Positions 19,033-29,262 of a DNA stretch of 64,000 nucleotides are shown here, in pieces. Under the pieces are notes generated by a model. It saw nothing but the letters and a program-made list of their open reading frames with translations. It searched no databases and was not told where the DNA came from. Numbering within the stretch: position 1 is the stretch's first letter; each line of letters opens with the position of its first letter. Source of the DNA: Flavobacteriales bacterium UBA1494 (GTDB lineage: Bacteria; Bacteroidota; Bacteroidia; Flavobacteriales_E; Vicingaceae); the NCBI GenBank assembly GCA_905182175.1, contig CAJJAT010000011.1, positions 1 to 64,000 of the forward strand. The letters run 5' to 3'. The translations under genes and the position numbers were made by a program.

Positions 19033-19863
19033 CTATCGCTTTGCAATGGGGTTTGCCAAATTCTTGTAATCGATTAATTCCATACGCACAGAACCAACCA
19101 ATATTTTTGCCCGTGCTAGAACCGGAATCTTGTTCTCATCGTTTGTAATGTAAACAGTCACGTCGTCATCCTTTTTAAAGATTCTACCCTCCTGCACGAC
19201 AGGGTGAAATACCATACACTCAAATTTTCCTGCATTTACTCGAATATTTTTTGTACCAACGTACTTTATTTTAATCGGATAGACCTCCCCATCAACAAAG
19301 GAATCAAACTGATATACTTGATTTTTTTTCGCATCTGTAAAGTCAATTGTCCTCGCGTAATAGAAAGAAGAAATCATGTCTTGCACACCATGCGGCACTT
19401 CGTACTCCAACTCTTTTTGCACATGCTCTACTCTTTCTTGATTTTGGTAAAACTTATAGTCTTGTTCTTTTTTGTATCCGCCTTCTTCTATTCGGCGCAC
19501 AAATAGCCAAGGAAAAATTCCTTCCTCATCTAAATAGGTCTCGTATTTATCGCGCACCTTAAAAAACCAGTCGAACGCAGAGATGCTATATCCTCTGCCA
19601 ACAATGTGTAAAATTTCACGACCTTGTATTTTCCTCTTCACCTTCTTAACTTCCAAGGTGGCTTCACCTGCATTCATGAAACCGTAAGCCAATTTGTATT
19701 TTAAAAACTCTCCATCTTTAAAAGCCCTGTTCTCCACCTTTCTGTACTGAAAGTCAGTTTCTGCCATAGGCTTGTCGCTCTCTACTTCTTGCGCATTCGC
19801 CGTAAGGCTTAACATAAGTAAACTCGCAATGCTTATGACTGAAATCAAATTTTTCATCCTCAT
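19033..19863 (-). CDS. DUF3108 secreted protein
   Basis: Begins with a signal peptide (MRMKNLISVISIASLLMLSL ending in NAQ). The conserved DUF3108 start FKDGEFLKYKLAYGFMNAGE is followed by WFFKVRDKYETYLDEEGIFP and GKFECMVFHPVVQEGRIFKK, with VPVLARAKILVGSVRMELI-like C-terminal strands (IPVLARAKILVGSVRMELID). It should be a periplasmic beta-sheet protein of unknown role. I chose ATG 19863 (or 19857) because it abuts the signal peptide; the ATG at 19896 adds 11 polar residues before it. Confidence 0.85.
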   Translation of the reverse strand: MRMKNLISVISIASLLMLSLTANAQEVESDKPMAETDFQYRKVENRAFKDGEFLKYKLAYGFMNAGEATLEVKKVKRKIQGREILHIVGRGYSISAFDWFFKVRDKYETYLDEEGIFPWLFVRRIEEGGYKKEQDYKFYQNQERVEHVQKELEYEVPHGVQDMISSFYYARTIDFTDAKKNQVYQFDSFVDGEVYPIKIKYVGTKNIRVNAGKFECMVFHPVVQEGRIFKKDDDVTVYITNDENKIPVLARAKILVGSVRMELIDYKNLANPIAKR

Positions 19864-19948
19864 TGTTTTCACCTTGCATTTCAAAGAATATGCCATTTTT
19901 ATAAAATATCTAATAAAGGGCGGTTTAAATTGCAGTTAACGGTAAATT

Positions 19949-20485
19949 CTAAAGCTTCTCAAATTTGGAGCATAAATCCCACAACACAACGCCGGTTGTT
20001 ACCGATATATTGAGTGAATGCTTGGTTCCTTTTTGTGGAATTTCAATTACATCGTCGCTCAGGTCAATAATCTCCTGTGCCACTCCATTTACCTCGTGCC
20101 CCATAATAATTGCTAGCTTCTGATCTTTTTTAACCTTATAGTCATTCAAATACGTGCTATTTTCTGTTTGCTCTATTGAAACTATAGTATATCCTTTGTC
20201 TTTCAATTTCTCGACAGCCAACTCCGTCCTATCAAAATATTCCCAGACGACAGATTCTGTCGCTCCCAAAGCCGTTTTGTTTATCTCTCGGTGAGGTGGC
20301 TTGGCAGTTATTCCACACAAATAAACCGCTTCAATTGCCATAGCATCAGAGGTTCTAAAAACAGAACCAATGTTATTCAAACTTCTAATGTTGTCTAACA
20401 CCACTACAATTGGAGTCTTCTCTGCAATTTTAAAACGCTCTAAGTCAATTCTACCCAACTCGTCGTTTGCTAACTTTCTATTCAT
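19949..20485 (-). CDS. SpoU/TrmH-family RNA 2'-O-methyltransferase
   Basis: A SPOUT-fold enzyme that methylates a ribose 2'-OH in tRNA or rRNA. Motif 1 is LDNIRSLNNIGSVFRTSDA, motif 2 is LAIIMGHEVNGV and motif 3 is IPQKGTKHSLNISVTTGVVL, all with the conserved Asn, Arg, Glu and Ser residues. At 178 residues it is the short form without an N-terminal RNA-binding domain, as in TrmL-like and TrmH-like proteins, so the exact target cannot be assigned. It is divergent from mutS. Confidence 0.92.
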   Translation of the reverse strand: MNRKLANDELGRIDLERFKIAEKTPIVVVLDNIRSLNNIGSVFRTSDAMAIEAVYLCGITAKPPHREINKTALGATESVVWEYFDRTELAVEKLKDKGYTIVSIEQTENSTYLNDYKVKKDQKLAIIMGHEVNGVAQEIIDLSDDVIEIPQKGTKHSLNISVTTGVVLWDLCSKFEKL

Positions 20486-20569
20486 GGTGCTCTATTTTTG
20501 TGAAAAACTAATGATAAGTAGACCTGAACAAAAGTAGCTCTACCAGAGTGATTGTCCTACTTTTAATCT

Positions 20570-23233
20570 TTGAAAATAAACAGAGTGAGTACCAAAGAAA
20601 AAGCAGCCAAAGCAAAGAAAGAAACGCCCTTGATGAAGCAATTCAACAAAATCAAGGCAAAATACCCTGATGCAATCTTACTGTTTCGTGTTGGCGATTT
20701 TTATGAAACTTTTGGGGAAGATGCCGTAAAATCCGCAAAAACTCTCGGAATCACTCTCACCAAACGTCACAATGGCTCGGCTAACGAAATTGCCTTAGCA
20801 GGTTTTCCACATCACTCTATCAATACTTATTTACCCAAATTAGTAAGGGCAGGTTTCCGAGTGGCCATTTGCGATCAGCTTGAAGATCCAAAACAAACAA
20901 AAGAGATTGTAAAAAGAGGCGTTACAGAATTAGTTACACCAGGTGTTTCTTACAATGACGAGGTTCTTTCTCAAAAATCGAATAATTTTTTAGCTGCGGT
21001 TCATTTTGCATCTGTCGAAAAAAGCAATGGTTTAATTGGCGTTTCGTTTTTAGATATTTCTACCGGCGAATTTTTGTTGGCTGAAGGAAATATAGAGCAC
21101 ATTGACAAACTGTTACAAAGTTTTCGTCCAAGCGAAGTACTGTTCCAGAAGCAATACAAGAAAGAATTTGAAGAACATTTTGGCACTGGATTTTTCACCT
21201 ACATGCTAGACGATTGGGTTTTTACAAGGGAATTTGGAGAAGAGAGTTTACTAAAGCACTTCGAAACAAAATCACTGAAGGGGTTTGGCGTAGAATCACT
21301 AAATGCAGGAATTGTTGCTGCCGGCGCTGCGCTTCACTATTTAGCAGATACGAGGCACGATAAACTAAAACACATCAATAAAGTTGCCCGAATTGATGCC
21401 AACAACTTTGTTTGGTTAGACCGGTTTACCATTCGAAATTTGGAATTGATGTATTCGGCAAATGAGGGAGCAACCACCTTGTTGGATGTAATGGACGAAA
21501 CTATTTCGCCCATGGGAGCTAGAATGATGCGCCGGTGGATAGCGCTGCCATTAAAGGAACTTAAACCAATTCAAGAACGACTTTCCGCAGTTGAATTTTT
21601 ACTCAAAGCCAGTGATTTTGCGCAAGGTTTTAAGCAGCAAATTTCACAAATAGGAGATTTAGAGCGGCTAATTTCAAAGGTTTCTACAGGAAGAATTAAT
21701 CCACGAGAGTTAAGACAATTGGCAAATGCAATTGCAGCTTTAGCGCGAATTAAGTCTGATGCAAAGAAGGCGAAGAACCCTGCCCTGAATCGAATTTCTG
21801 AGCAATTGAATTTGTGTGAATCTCTTGTTCAAAAGATACAATCACAGCTGCAAGAAGAACCACCTGTTCAAGTGCAGAAGGGCGCTGTAATAGCGGAAGG
21901 AATTAGCGATGAGTTAGACGAACTTCGGAAATTACAAACAGGCGGTAAGAATATGCTGCTCGATATGCAGCAACGAGAGACTGAAGCTACTGGAATTTCT
22001 TCTTTAAAAATAGCCTATAACAACGTTTTTGGTTATTACATTGAAGTTAGAAATACGCACAAAGACAAAGTTCCAGAGGAGTGGATTCGAAAGCAAACTC
22101 TTGTTAACGCAGAGCGATACATAACAGAAGAACTAAAAGAATACGAGATCAAAATTTTAGGAGCCGAAGAGAAAATTAGCATACTCGAAACAAATTTATA
22201 TCAGGCTTTAATTCAAGAAACAGCGGAATACATTTTACCTACACAACTCAATGCAAGCCTAGTGGCTCGTTTAGACTGTTTACTTTCGTTTGCCACACTT
22301 GCTGAGGCGAGAAACTATGTAAAACCTGAAATAAACGAAAGCCTAGCTATCGAAATTAAAGCCGGTCGCCACCCTGTTATTGAACAACAATTAGGCGTTG
22401 GAGAGGAGTATATATCAAACGACATTTACTTGAACAATGAAAGCCAGCAAATTATTATGGTTACAGGGCCAAACATGTCTGGTAAATCTGCACTGTTGCG
22501 CCAAACTGCTTTGATTACATTAATGGCACAAGTTGGAAGTTTCGTGCCCGCTACGCACGCTAAAATTGGCTTGGTAGATAAAATATTTACCAGAGTTGGG
22601 GCTTCAGATAACATTTCTTCAGGAGAGTCTACCTTTATGGTGGAAATGAACGAAACAGCTAGTATTTTGAACAACATTTCAGAACGTAGCTTAATTCTAT
22701 TAGACGAAATTGGACGAGGTACAAGCACCTACGATGGCATTTCAATTGCCTGGGCTATTTCGGAATATCTTCATGAAAATAAAATTGCTTCCCCTAAAAC
22801 TCTATTTGCTACGCATTATCACGAACTGAACGAAATGACAAAAAGTTTCTCTCGGATTAAAAACTTTAATATTTCTGTAAAGGAAGTAGGTAAGAAAATC
22901 ATTTTCATGCGAAAACTAGTGGAAGGTGGATCAAATCATAGCTTCGGAATTCACGTAGCAAAGCTGGCAGGAATGCCTGCCAGCTTAATTAGAAGGGCAA
23001 ATCAATTGCTGGTAGAGCTAGAAAAGAAAAACACATCGGGTGACAACAAACAATCAATAGCGCAACTGGGAAAAGAAGTCGATGAGGAATTTCAGTTAAG
23101 CTTTTTCCAGTTAGACGACCCCATTCTAGAAAATATTAAGGAAGAGTTAACTAAAATTGATATCAATACCTTAACGCCAGTTGAAGCACTGATGAAATTG
23201 AATGAAATCAAAAATTTGGTTGGAGGAAAGTAA
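20570..23233 (+). CDS. mutS: DNA mismatch repair protein MutS
   Basis: Recognises mispaired bases and small loops and recruits MutL. The mismatch-binding N-terminal domain contains [15 protein letters not shown] with the Phe-x-Glu wedge (F-Y-E), and the C-terminal ATPase has Walker [14 protein letters not shown] (about residue 633) and Walker [25 protein letters not shown] and the helix-turn-helix region close the core. The frame opens with TTG at 20570; an in-frame GTG at 20585 (STKEKAAK follows) is an equally plausible start, and no ATG is available before the conserved core except at LMKQFN. mutL is not in this window. Length, ~882-887 residues, is normal for MutS1. Confidence 0.97.
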   Translation: MKINRVSTKEKAAKAKKETPLMKQFNKIKAKYPDAILLFRVGDFYETFGEDAVKSAKTLGITLTKRHNGSANEIALAGFPHHSINTYLPKLVRAGFRVAICDQLEDPKQTKEIVKRGVTELVTPGVSYNDEVLSQKSNNFLAAVHFASVEKSNGLIGVSFLDISTGEFLLAEGNIEHIDKLLQSFRPSEVLFQKQYKKEFEEHFGTGFFTYMLDDWVFTREFGEESLLKHFETKSLKGFGVESLNAGIVAAGAALHYLADTRHDKLKHINKVARIDANNFVWLDRFTIRNLELMYSANEGATTLLDVMDETISPMGARMMRRWIALPLKELKPIQERLSAVEFLLKASDFAQGFKQQISQIGDLERLISKVSTGRINPRELRQLANAIAALARIKSDAKKAKNPALNRISEQLNLCESLVQKIQSQLQEEPPVQVQKGAVIAEGISDELDELRKLQTGGKNMLLDMQQRETEATGISSLKIAYNNVFGYYIEVRNTHKDKVPEEWIRKQTLVNAERYITEELKEYEIKILGAEEKISILETNLYQALIQETAEYILPTQLNASLVARLDCLLSFATLAEARNYVKPEINESLAIEIKAGRHPVIEQQLGVGEEYISNDIYLNNESQQIIMVTGPNMSGKSALLRQTALITLMAQVGSFVPATHAKIGLVDKIFTRVGASDNISSGESTFMVEMNETASILNNISERSLILLDEIGRGTSTYDGISIAWAISEYLHENKIASPKTLFATHYHELNEMTKSFSRIKNFNISVKEVGKKIIFMRKLVEGGSNHSFGIHVAKLAGMPASLIRRANQLLVELEKKNTSGDNKQSIAQLGKEVDEEFQLSFFQLDDPILENIKEELTKIDINTLTPVEALMKLNEIKNLVGGK

Positions 23234-23258
23234 AGTCACTTGAAAGAAGCAGCCTAAC

Positions 23259-24317
23259 CTACTTCCATTCAAAAGCTCCGGACCAATCGTAAAAATCACG
23301 AACAGAATCTTCGTTTTTGTTTAAATACTCGTTTACCCCAAAATCGTCTTGATTGGAGTAAAGTAAATGAGCCAATACCTTTTCGTATTCGTTTTGGTGT
23401 AACTCTATAAAATAGGGCACTACAAAATCCCAATAAAATCCTGAATTTTCATCTTTGGTGTCTTCCATAATACTAAAGATAGAACTCAACTTTTCTTCAA
23501 AAATTTCCACCTCCGTTTTTTCCCCTTTATTACCCCCAAGATCTAAGGCACTTTGCATCGACAGAATCAGTTCTACACTTTGAAAACTATTTTCAGCCTT
23601 TTCCTCTCCTCCTAACTCTTCAAGACCTGAGGTTGCTACGCTAATTATCACTATATTATCATCTACCTTTTCAACATTTGAAAATATTAAATCTTTTACA
23701 TTTTTTAGGTTTTCTTTTGCCTTTTCGCTATCTGGTTCTGTGGTATGAAACCGCATATAACATAAGAGCGCTGAAATATTTCTCTCTTCGAATTCCAGCA
23801 TTCTTCCCAGTGCTAAAAATGAGGCAGCATGACTTGGTCTAAATTGAACAGAATGCTGAAAGGCAGCAATTGCACCACCAAAATCATTCATTCCACTCAA
23901 CGTTACCCCTTTGTTATAGTGTAATGAGTAGAATTCCGGAAACTTAGTTAACCCTTTGTTATACATTTTCAAAGCAGATTTCCGGTGACCTTCTAAATCT
24001 AACGCGTTACCATATGTAATATAGACTAACTTGATAGCTTTTGTGTCACTTGACTCAATCTTAAGTGCCTTTTTACATGTTGCTATTGCTTTTTTGTATT
24101 CTCTCAGCCTTACTTGTGAATACGCTTTTTCTGCCAAAGCATTCACATTTTTATTGTCGGCCAATAATATTTCATCGTATTTTTTAATTGCCGCTTCAAA
24201 CCTTCCTTCTTTTTGAAAATCAGCAGCCTCTATAATAATCTGACTGTATTTTGTGTTTTGAGCTGCTGCTGTAATCGAGAGGAACAACAGAGCGTAAAGA
24301 AAAAACCGTGAGAGCAT
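23259..24317 (-). CDS. Secreted/periplasmic TPR protein
   Basis: An N-terminal signal peptide (MLSRFFLYALLFLSITAAAQ) is followed by at least four tetratricopeptide repeats between residues ~25 and 195 (for example AADFQKEGRFEAAIKKYDEI, YGNALDLEGHRKSALKMYNK). The C-terminal ~150 residues have no recognisable domain and include VDDNIVIISVATSGLEELGG and an acidic stretch. TPR repeats usually mediate protein-protein contacts; the partner is not evident. It is convergent with mutS, 25 nt apart. Confidence 0.8.
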   Translation of the reverse strand: MLSRFFLYALLFLSITAAAQNTKYSQIIIEAADFQKEGRFEAAIKKYDEILLADNKNVNALAEKAYSQVRLREYKKAIATCKKALKIESSDTKAIKLVYITYGNALDLEGHRKSALKMYNKGLTKFPEFYSLHYNKGVTLSGMNDFGGAIAAFQHSVQFRPSHAASFLALGRMLEFEERNISALLCYMRFHTTEPDSEKAKENLKNVKDLIFSNVEKVDDNIVIISVATSGLEELGGEEKAENSFQSVELILSMQSALDLGGNKGEKTEVEIFEEKLSSIFSIMEDTKDENSGFYWDFVVPYFIELHQNEYEKVLAHLLYSNQDDFGVNEYLNKNEDSVRDFYDWSGAFEWK

Positions 24318-24403
24318 AGTGTTGACAGTAAAATATATACACTAAAATTAGGAGAAATATTTAACAGTACATCCCATTTTTCAAAAAAATATGCGAAAGC
24401 CCT

Positions 24404-25411
24404 TTAGTTAACCATTAGATTACACCCTCTTACATCCGAAACATCCTGTCGCCCTAGTACCTCAAACCGATTTTCGTCCAGCTTTTTACCTAAATCATCA
24501 GTTTGAATGAATGCACAAGATCCTGTATTTGCAAGATCTATAATGTTCATTACTCCCGCTTGGCCTATCCTTGTTAATTGCAAGGGGTCGTCTTGCTCTC
24601 GAATCAATATTTTCATCCACGGCGGTGTCTCAAAAACACCGTTTCCCTTAGAATAGGCCTGGGACAACAGCTCCGTCATACCGTATTCCGAATGAATTTT
24701 TTCTGTCGAAAACCCTTTCTGCAAGATACTATGTAGCTCCTCCCTCACTAACTCTTTACGTCGACCTTTCATCCCTCCAGTTTCCATCACCACTAAATTT
24801 TTATTTGATTTAAGATCATACTGCTCAGCAAAATCTAACAACGCAAAAGAGACTCCTATTAACAAAACCTTTTCTTTATTATTCGATAGCCTCTGCAGTA
24901 AATCAAATAACTCTTGTTGGTTATCCAGAAAAAAACCACTTTGTTCGTGCTTACTCTGCTCAATAAAATCATTCACCATGTAAATTAAAGAGGACCCTTG
25001 ACGTTCTAGATAAGAAGGAAGCAGGCCTAGAACACAATAACCTTCCACATTCCCATAAAATCGCTCAAATGCCAAATTAAAACTCTTCCCATAAGTCTCC
25101 AAATTATTTACAAAATGCCTACTCGTTTGCTTTCCTGTGGTTCCACTGCTAGAAAAAATAGCTTCAGCTTCAAAGCCATCACATTTCAGTTCATGAAACT
25201 TAAACGCACTTATTGGAAGAAACGGAATTTTGGTATAGTGCTCAACTCTAGCAATGTCGCAGTTTAGCAATCTACAATACTCTTTGTACACCAGATTTTT
25301 TTCTACTTGGAATTGAAATAACTCAATACACAAGTCGTTAAAGCAGTTCTCTGCATTTTCGAAAACTTTATTTTCGAAGGTTGTTATAAAGGTTGAAGAT
25401 TTTGAGTTCAA
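24404..25411 (-). CDS. LuxE/acyl-protein synthetase-like ANL-fold protein
   Basis: Resembles the acyl-protein synthetase LuxE family, which activates a carboxylate as an acyl-adenylate. The nucleotide-binding motif is FSSSGTTGKQTSRHF (residues ~86-100), followed by VLLIGVSFALLDF, KLVVMETGGMKGRR-like NLVVMETGGMKGRRKELV and SEYGMTELLSQAYSKG, the equivalents of A3, A4 and A5 of ANL enzymes. At 335 residues it is complete for LuxE but lacks the C-terminal ANL domain. No luxCD genes are near. In Bacteroidota such orphan LuxE proteins have been linked by context to fatty-acid or glycan modification; the substrate here is unknown. Confidence 0.8.
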   Translation of the reverse strand: MNSKSSTFITTFENKVFENAENCFNDLCIELFQFQVEKNLVYKEYCRLLNCDIARVEHYTKIPFLPISAFKFHELKCDGFEAEAIFSSSGTTGKQTSRHFVNNLETYGKSFNLAFERFYGNVEGYCVLGLLPSYLERQGSSLIYMVNDFIEQSKHEQSGFFLDNQQELFDLLQRLSNNKEKVLLIGVSFALLDFAEQYDLKSNKNLVVMETGGMKGRRKELVREELHSILQKGFSTEKIHSEYGMTELLSQAYSKGNGVFETPPWMKILIREQDDPLQLTRIGQAGVMNIIDLANTGSCAFIQTDDLGKKLDENRFEVLGRQDVSDVRGCNLMVN

Positions 25412-25443
25412 TGGTTAACGATTTTTCTGTTTAATTTTAATGC

Positions 25444-25911
25444 ATGAAATTATTCGTAAAAATAGGAATTGGAATTAGCATCTTGTCATCTCTTTGCGCT
25501 TGCCGAGAGGACAGTGATTTTTCTGAAATTCCTGAGCTTTTCTATAGAGATTTTCAAATTTCAACTAACGAAGCAGGTAGACCTATAGCGATTTGGAAAT
25601 TAGGTTTTACCGATGGCGACGGGAATATTGGGGTTCGTGACGGAAACGAAAAAGATTCTAATAACTTTATAGTAAGTGGCTTTCAATATATTGATGGTAA
25701 AATTACTACACTACCCCCTTTGCAAGGCTATCGCATTCCAGCTGCAGAAAATGTATCTACCCGTAATGGAATCGAAGGAGAATTTCGGTTTGAATTTGAA
25801 ATTGATTCCTATATCAGCTTCAATATTGACAGTATGTATTTAGAAGGCTATGTTATTGACCGATCCTTCAATGAAAGCAACAGCATAGAAACTCCTATTT
25901 TCTTAGACTAG
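25444..25911 (+). CDS. Hypothetical lipoprotein
   Basis: A 155-residue protein with a lipoprotein signal peptide (hydrophobic stretch then LCAC lipobox, modified Cys at about residue 19). The mature part is beta-strand rich, with a calcium-loop-like TDGDGNIGVRDGNEKD, and no Pfam family that I recognise. It is divergent from the LuxE-like gene and its stop codon shares a CTAG with the stop of the next, convergent gene. Confidence 0.75.
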   Translation: MKLFVKIGIGISILSSLCACREDSDFSEIPELFYRDFQISTNEAGRPIAIWKLGFTDGDGNIGVRDGNEKDSNNFIVSGFQYIDGKITTLPPLQGYRIPAAENVSTRNGIEGEFRFEFEIDSYISFNIDSMYLEGYVIDRSFNESNSIETPIFLD

Positions 25912-27611
25912 CTAATTTTTCCGCAAGCTGCTTCGCTGATAGAGATAATTCTGTCACCAATACTTTCTATTGCTGCGAACAAATCTGTATAAATCATACC
26001 GCTATCAAATTTGTATTTACCTTTTTCTATACTCTTTAAATGTCCCTCTTTTAGATGGTTTCTAAATTTATTAATCGCTTTTTCCGCTTCTTCTGCCTCT
26101 TCTAAATGTTTTCCTTGCAATCCGTTGTCAAGGTTTTTCTTCATTACGTCTAAGGCGACATTCAATAATTTAAACATCTCCAACAAATTCTCTCGCTGCT
26201 TCGGAATAAAGTAAATTTTAGACTCCATTTTACGCTGTAAAACCTTGCCCATTGAATTATTGATATCCCCGATAGTTTCCAAATCATTGGCAATACTTAG
26301 CATTGCTCTAATTTGAAGCGAACTTCTTTCGTTTAATTCTCCTTCGGAAACTTTAGCGAGATAAGTCCCAATTTCAGATTCTATATTATCCGTTATTTCC
26401 TCGTATTTTACAATACGTTCTACCTTTTTCTTAAACTTCTTTTTGTCAGTTTCTACTAAGAGTTCAGGGACAAATAAGGTCATTTTGGTAACCATATTAC
26501 CAAACTTAGATACTTCTTTTTTTGCCTCTAAAATTGACCCTTCTGTGTTAACCATTGTAGCATTGCTGATATACTCCAAATGATACTCTTCATCTTCCAG
26601 ACCTTTAGATGGAACTACCTTTATTACGATACGTGCGATAAGTGGAATAAATCCGATCATTATTAACGTATTAATTATGTTAAATACTGAGTGAAACAAT
26701 GAGAGTTTAAGCTCCGACTCTGACCCACTAATATCAGGAATAATGGTTGCTAAAATATTTTGAGCTGGGCCCCATAGGTATGCTATAAAATCTAAGAACC
26801 ACGGAAAAATAAGGATTAACCAAACGACCCCGACAACATTAAAAATTAAGTGAGCTCTTGCAGCTCGTTTTGCATGAACGTTTGCAATTAAAGCTGCTAA
26901 ATTTGCTGTAATTGTGGTTCCTATATTTTCTCCCAAGACCATCGCTGCTGCAATTTCAAAGGTAATTACATTGTTAAATAATAAGGTTAAGGTTAGAGCC
27001 ATCGCTGCCGAAGAGGACTGCACAATAATGGTAACTACTGTTCCAACAGCAACGAATAAAATAGTAGTTAAAATACCGTGACCTGTGAAGCTATTTAAGA
27101 ATTCTAGGGCTTCAGGGTTTTGATTTAAATCAGGAACCGCGTTTTTCAAAGCGTCCAGCCCTAAGAACAATAGCGCAAATCCTATCAAAACCTCAGACAA
27201 ACTTCTAAGTGTTGCCTTTTTGGCAAACATTAACGGAAAACCGATAGCTATAATTGGCAATGCAAAAGCCGAGATTTTAATTTTAAATCCAAAGAATGCA
27301 ATTAACCACGCTGTAATTGTAGTCCCAATATTAGCCCCCATTATTACACCAATAGATTCAACTAAACTAAGTAAACCTGCATTTGCGAAGCTAACCACCA
27401 TGACTGTTGTAGCAGAAGAGGACTGGACCAAACAAGTTATTAAAAACCCTGTAAAAACACCCAAGTATCGGTTTTTAGTCATGCTACTCAAAATATCTTT
27501 CAATTTTGATCCTGCGGTTTTCTGAATCCCTTCACTCATGACTTTCATTCCGTAAATGAAAAATCCGAGTGCACCAAATAAGGTCAAAAAGTCAACGAAA
27601 GTAAAACTCAT
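25908..27611 (-). CDS. Na+/phosphate cotransporter family protein with PhoU-like C-terminal domain
   Basis: An inner-membrane transporter of the NptA/YjbB type that couples sodium to inorganic phosphate. The two inverted repeats each carry the substrate motif QSSSA (VQSSSATTVMVVSFANAGLL and IVQSSSAAMALTLTLLF) and GANIGTTIT or GENIGTTIT. The N-terminal ~320 residues are membrane spanning; the C-terminal ~200 residues are helical and resemble PhoU, a phosphate-signalling domain. It is divergent from the response regulator at 27847, which suggests a regulatory link. TATTTTTG (27650-27643, minus strand) is a candidate -7 box. Confidence 0.92.
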   Translation of the reverse strand: MSFTFVDFLTLFGALGFFIYGMKVMSEGIQKTAGSKLKDILSSMTKNRYLGVFTGFLITCLVQSSSATTVMVVSFANAGLLSLVESIGVIMGANIGTTITAWLIAFFGFKIKISAFALPIIAIGFPLMFAKKATLRSLSEVLIGFALLFLGLDALKNAVPDLNQNPEALEFLNSFTGHGILTTILFVAVGTVVTIIVQSSSAAMALTLTLLFNNVITFEIAAAMVLGENIGTTITANLAALIANVHAKRAARAHLIFNVVGVVWLILIFPWFLDFIAYLWGPAQNILATIIPDISGSESELKLSLFHSVFNIINTLIMIGFIPLIARIVIKVVPSKGLEDEEYHLEYISNATMVNTEGSILEAKKEVSKFGNMVTKMTLFVPELLVETDKKKFKKKVERIVKYEEITDNIESEIGTYLAKVSEGELNERSSLQIRAMLSIANDLETIGDINNSMGKVLQRKMESKIYFIPKQRENLLEMFKLLNVALDVMKKNLDNGLQGKHLEEAEEAEKAINKFRNHLKEGHLKSIEKGKYKFDSGMIYTDLFAAIESIGDRIISISEAACGKIS

Positions 27612-27846
27612 GGTATTGGTTTAATATGTAAAAAACAAAGAACAAAAATAATGAGACTTCAACAGTTGAATGTTAATATAACGTTAAGCATAATCCGTGA
27701 TAGGGCAAGCTTAGAGCAAAATTATAGAGCGTTAACCTTAAGTTAAATAAATGCATCTAACCTCGCTTAAAAATTGATTTTACCTTAAAAATGAGTTAAC
27801 AGAAAAGGAATGTTTAACCAATACATTTGATTTAATATTAAAACTT

Positions 27847-28518
27847 ATGCTAAGCGCCGGAACTATTTTACTATTGGATGAAAACAAACGTCAACAGGAA
27901 GGACTGTCTGTATTTCTTTTAGAAAATCACTTTGAAATAGTTAAACTTGATCGCAGTGCAAAACTCGAAGCCCAGTTGTTATCCAAGAGTATTGATATTA
28001 TTGTAGTATCCGTTAATTTCTTTAACGAGGAAGGAGTTCAGTTAATTAAGCTTTTGAAAACAAGTCCATTTTTTAAAGATATTTTTATAGTAATGCTGAG
28101 CCAAAAGATAGAGGACGAAACCCAAGTTATTGCGCTTGAGTCAGGGGCTGACGCCTTTTGGGTTCAACCTATGGCACAGTGGGTAATGCTGAGAAGAATA
28201 AAGGCCTTGATGAGGCGTAAAAAACAAAAATCACCTAGATTAACTAAGGCATTGTACATTGATTACGATCGCTATTTAATTATTAAAGATAATAGAGAAA
28301 TTTTTCTACCAAAAAAAGAATTTCAACTGCTCTCATTGCTTTATTCTAAACCAAAGAAAGTTTTCTCCCGAGAAGAGATAAAAAGCTTTCTATGGAATAA
28401 TTCAGACAGTGTAAAGACAAGAACAATAGATGTTCATATTCGAAAAATTAGAGAAAAAGTAGGCGAAGATGCAATTACCACTGTTCAGGGAATTGGGTAT
28501 AAACTTGAAATTGCTTAG
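27847..28518 (+). CDS. Atypical OmpR-type response regulator lacking the phosphoacceptor Asp
   Basis: An N-terminal receiver-like domain (residues 5-120) and a C-terminal winged-helix DNA-binding domain of the OmpR/PhoB type (135-223; EEIKSFLWNNSDSVKTRTID and VHIRKIREKVGED). The acidic pair is present as D11-E12, but the phosphoacceptor position at the end of beta-3 is S55 (DIIVVSVNFF) instead of Asp. The conserved Lys before Pro is replaced by Gln (WVQPM). Canonical phosphorylation is therefore not possible; it probably acts as a constitutive or ligand-controlled regulator. No histidine kinase is adjacent. TACATTTG at 27822-27829 is a candidate -7 box. Confidence 0.9.
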   Translation: MLSAGTILLLDENKRQQEGLSVFLLENHFEIVKLDRSAKLEAQLLSKSIDIIVVSVNFFNEEGVQLIKLLKTSPFFKDIFIVMLSQKIEDETQVIALESGADAFWVQPMAQWVMLRRIKALMRRKKQKSPRLTKALYIDYDRYLIIKDNREIFLPKKEFQLLSLLYSKPKKVFSREEIKSFLWNNSDSVKTRTIDVHIRKIREKVGEDAITTVQGIGYKLEIA

Positions 28519-29204
28519 GGCATAAAAACTTGCGGCGAGATATGAATCTCTTCTAGTAATGTTCTACTTTTCATTTTTAAAACACAAGAAACACACTCCG
28601 CAATATCTTCTGATTGAATCATCTCACTTCTGTCCACCTCAATTCCATCCCAAGACGAAGTATTTACTGATCCTGGAAATATAGCCGATACTTTGATGTT
28701 TTTTGATCTTAATTCCTCTCGCAAAGCATCGTTCCACGCTTTAAATGCATGTTTACTTATAGAGTAATCCGCTGCAAAACTAGTGGCTTTGATGCTCATA
28801 ACTGATGCAATGTTTACAATGTTCTTCAATGTGCTTCCGCTGATATTAAGCAGCTGCTGTGTCAGTGATATCGCACTGTAAAGATTTAATTGCATTTGAT
28901 CTTTTAACGTTACAAGTTCTATGTCAGCAGCATTCTGCATGGAATAAATTCCTAGGTTATTTACCAGCAGTGTTGTGTTTTCGAATAACGAGCTATTTTG
29001 CGCTAATACCTCAACATAACTTTCTTTGGAAAAATCTATTACCACGTATTCTATTCTAATGTTAGGTGTACTCAATTCTGATTTACAAAACGTTAAAGCT
29101 TTTTCATTTCTTGCCATCAACACTAAATCAAATCCTTGAATTGCTAATTTTTCTGAAATTGCTCTACCAATTCCTCTTGTTGCTCCAGATATTACTGCTT
29201 TCAT
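28515..29204 (-). CDS. Short-chain dehydrogenase/reductase (SDR)
   Basis: A classical cytosolic SDR. The cofactor loop SGATRGIG (residues 6-13) replaces the usual TGxxxGIG, NNLGIY corresponds to NNAG, S134 (NIASVMS) and the YxxxK pair Y147/K151 (DYSISKHAF) complete the catalytic set. 229 residues is on the short side but complete. The oxidised alcohol is unknown. It is convergent with the response regulator, their stops overlapping by 4 nt (TTAG). Confidence 0.9.
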   Translation of the reverse strand: MKAVISGATRGIGRAISEKLAIQGFDLVLMARNEKALTFCKSELSTPNIRIEYVVIDFSKESYVEVLAQNSSLFENTTLLVNNLGIYSMQNAADIELVTLKDQMQLNLYSAISLTQQLLNISGSTLKNIVNIASVMSIKATSFAADYSISKHAFKAWNDALREELRSKNIKVSAIFPGSVNTSSWDGIEVDRSEMIQSEDIAECVSCVLKMKSRTLLEEIHISPQVFMP

Positions 29205-29262
29205 TGTTCAAAATTAATGCAAAATAGCTTATGTCATTTCCCTACATTTGATATCTTTCCGA

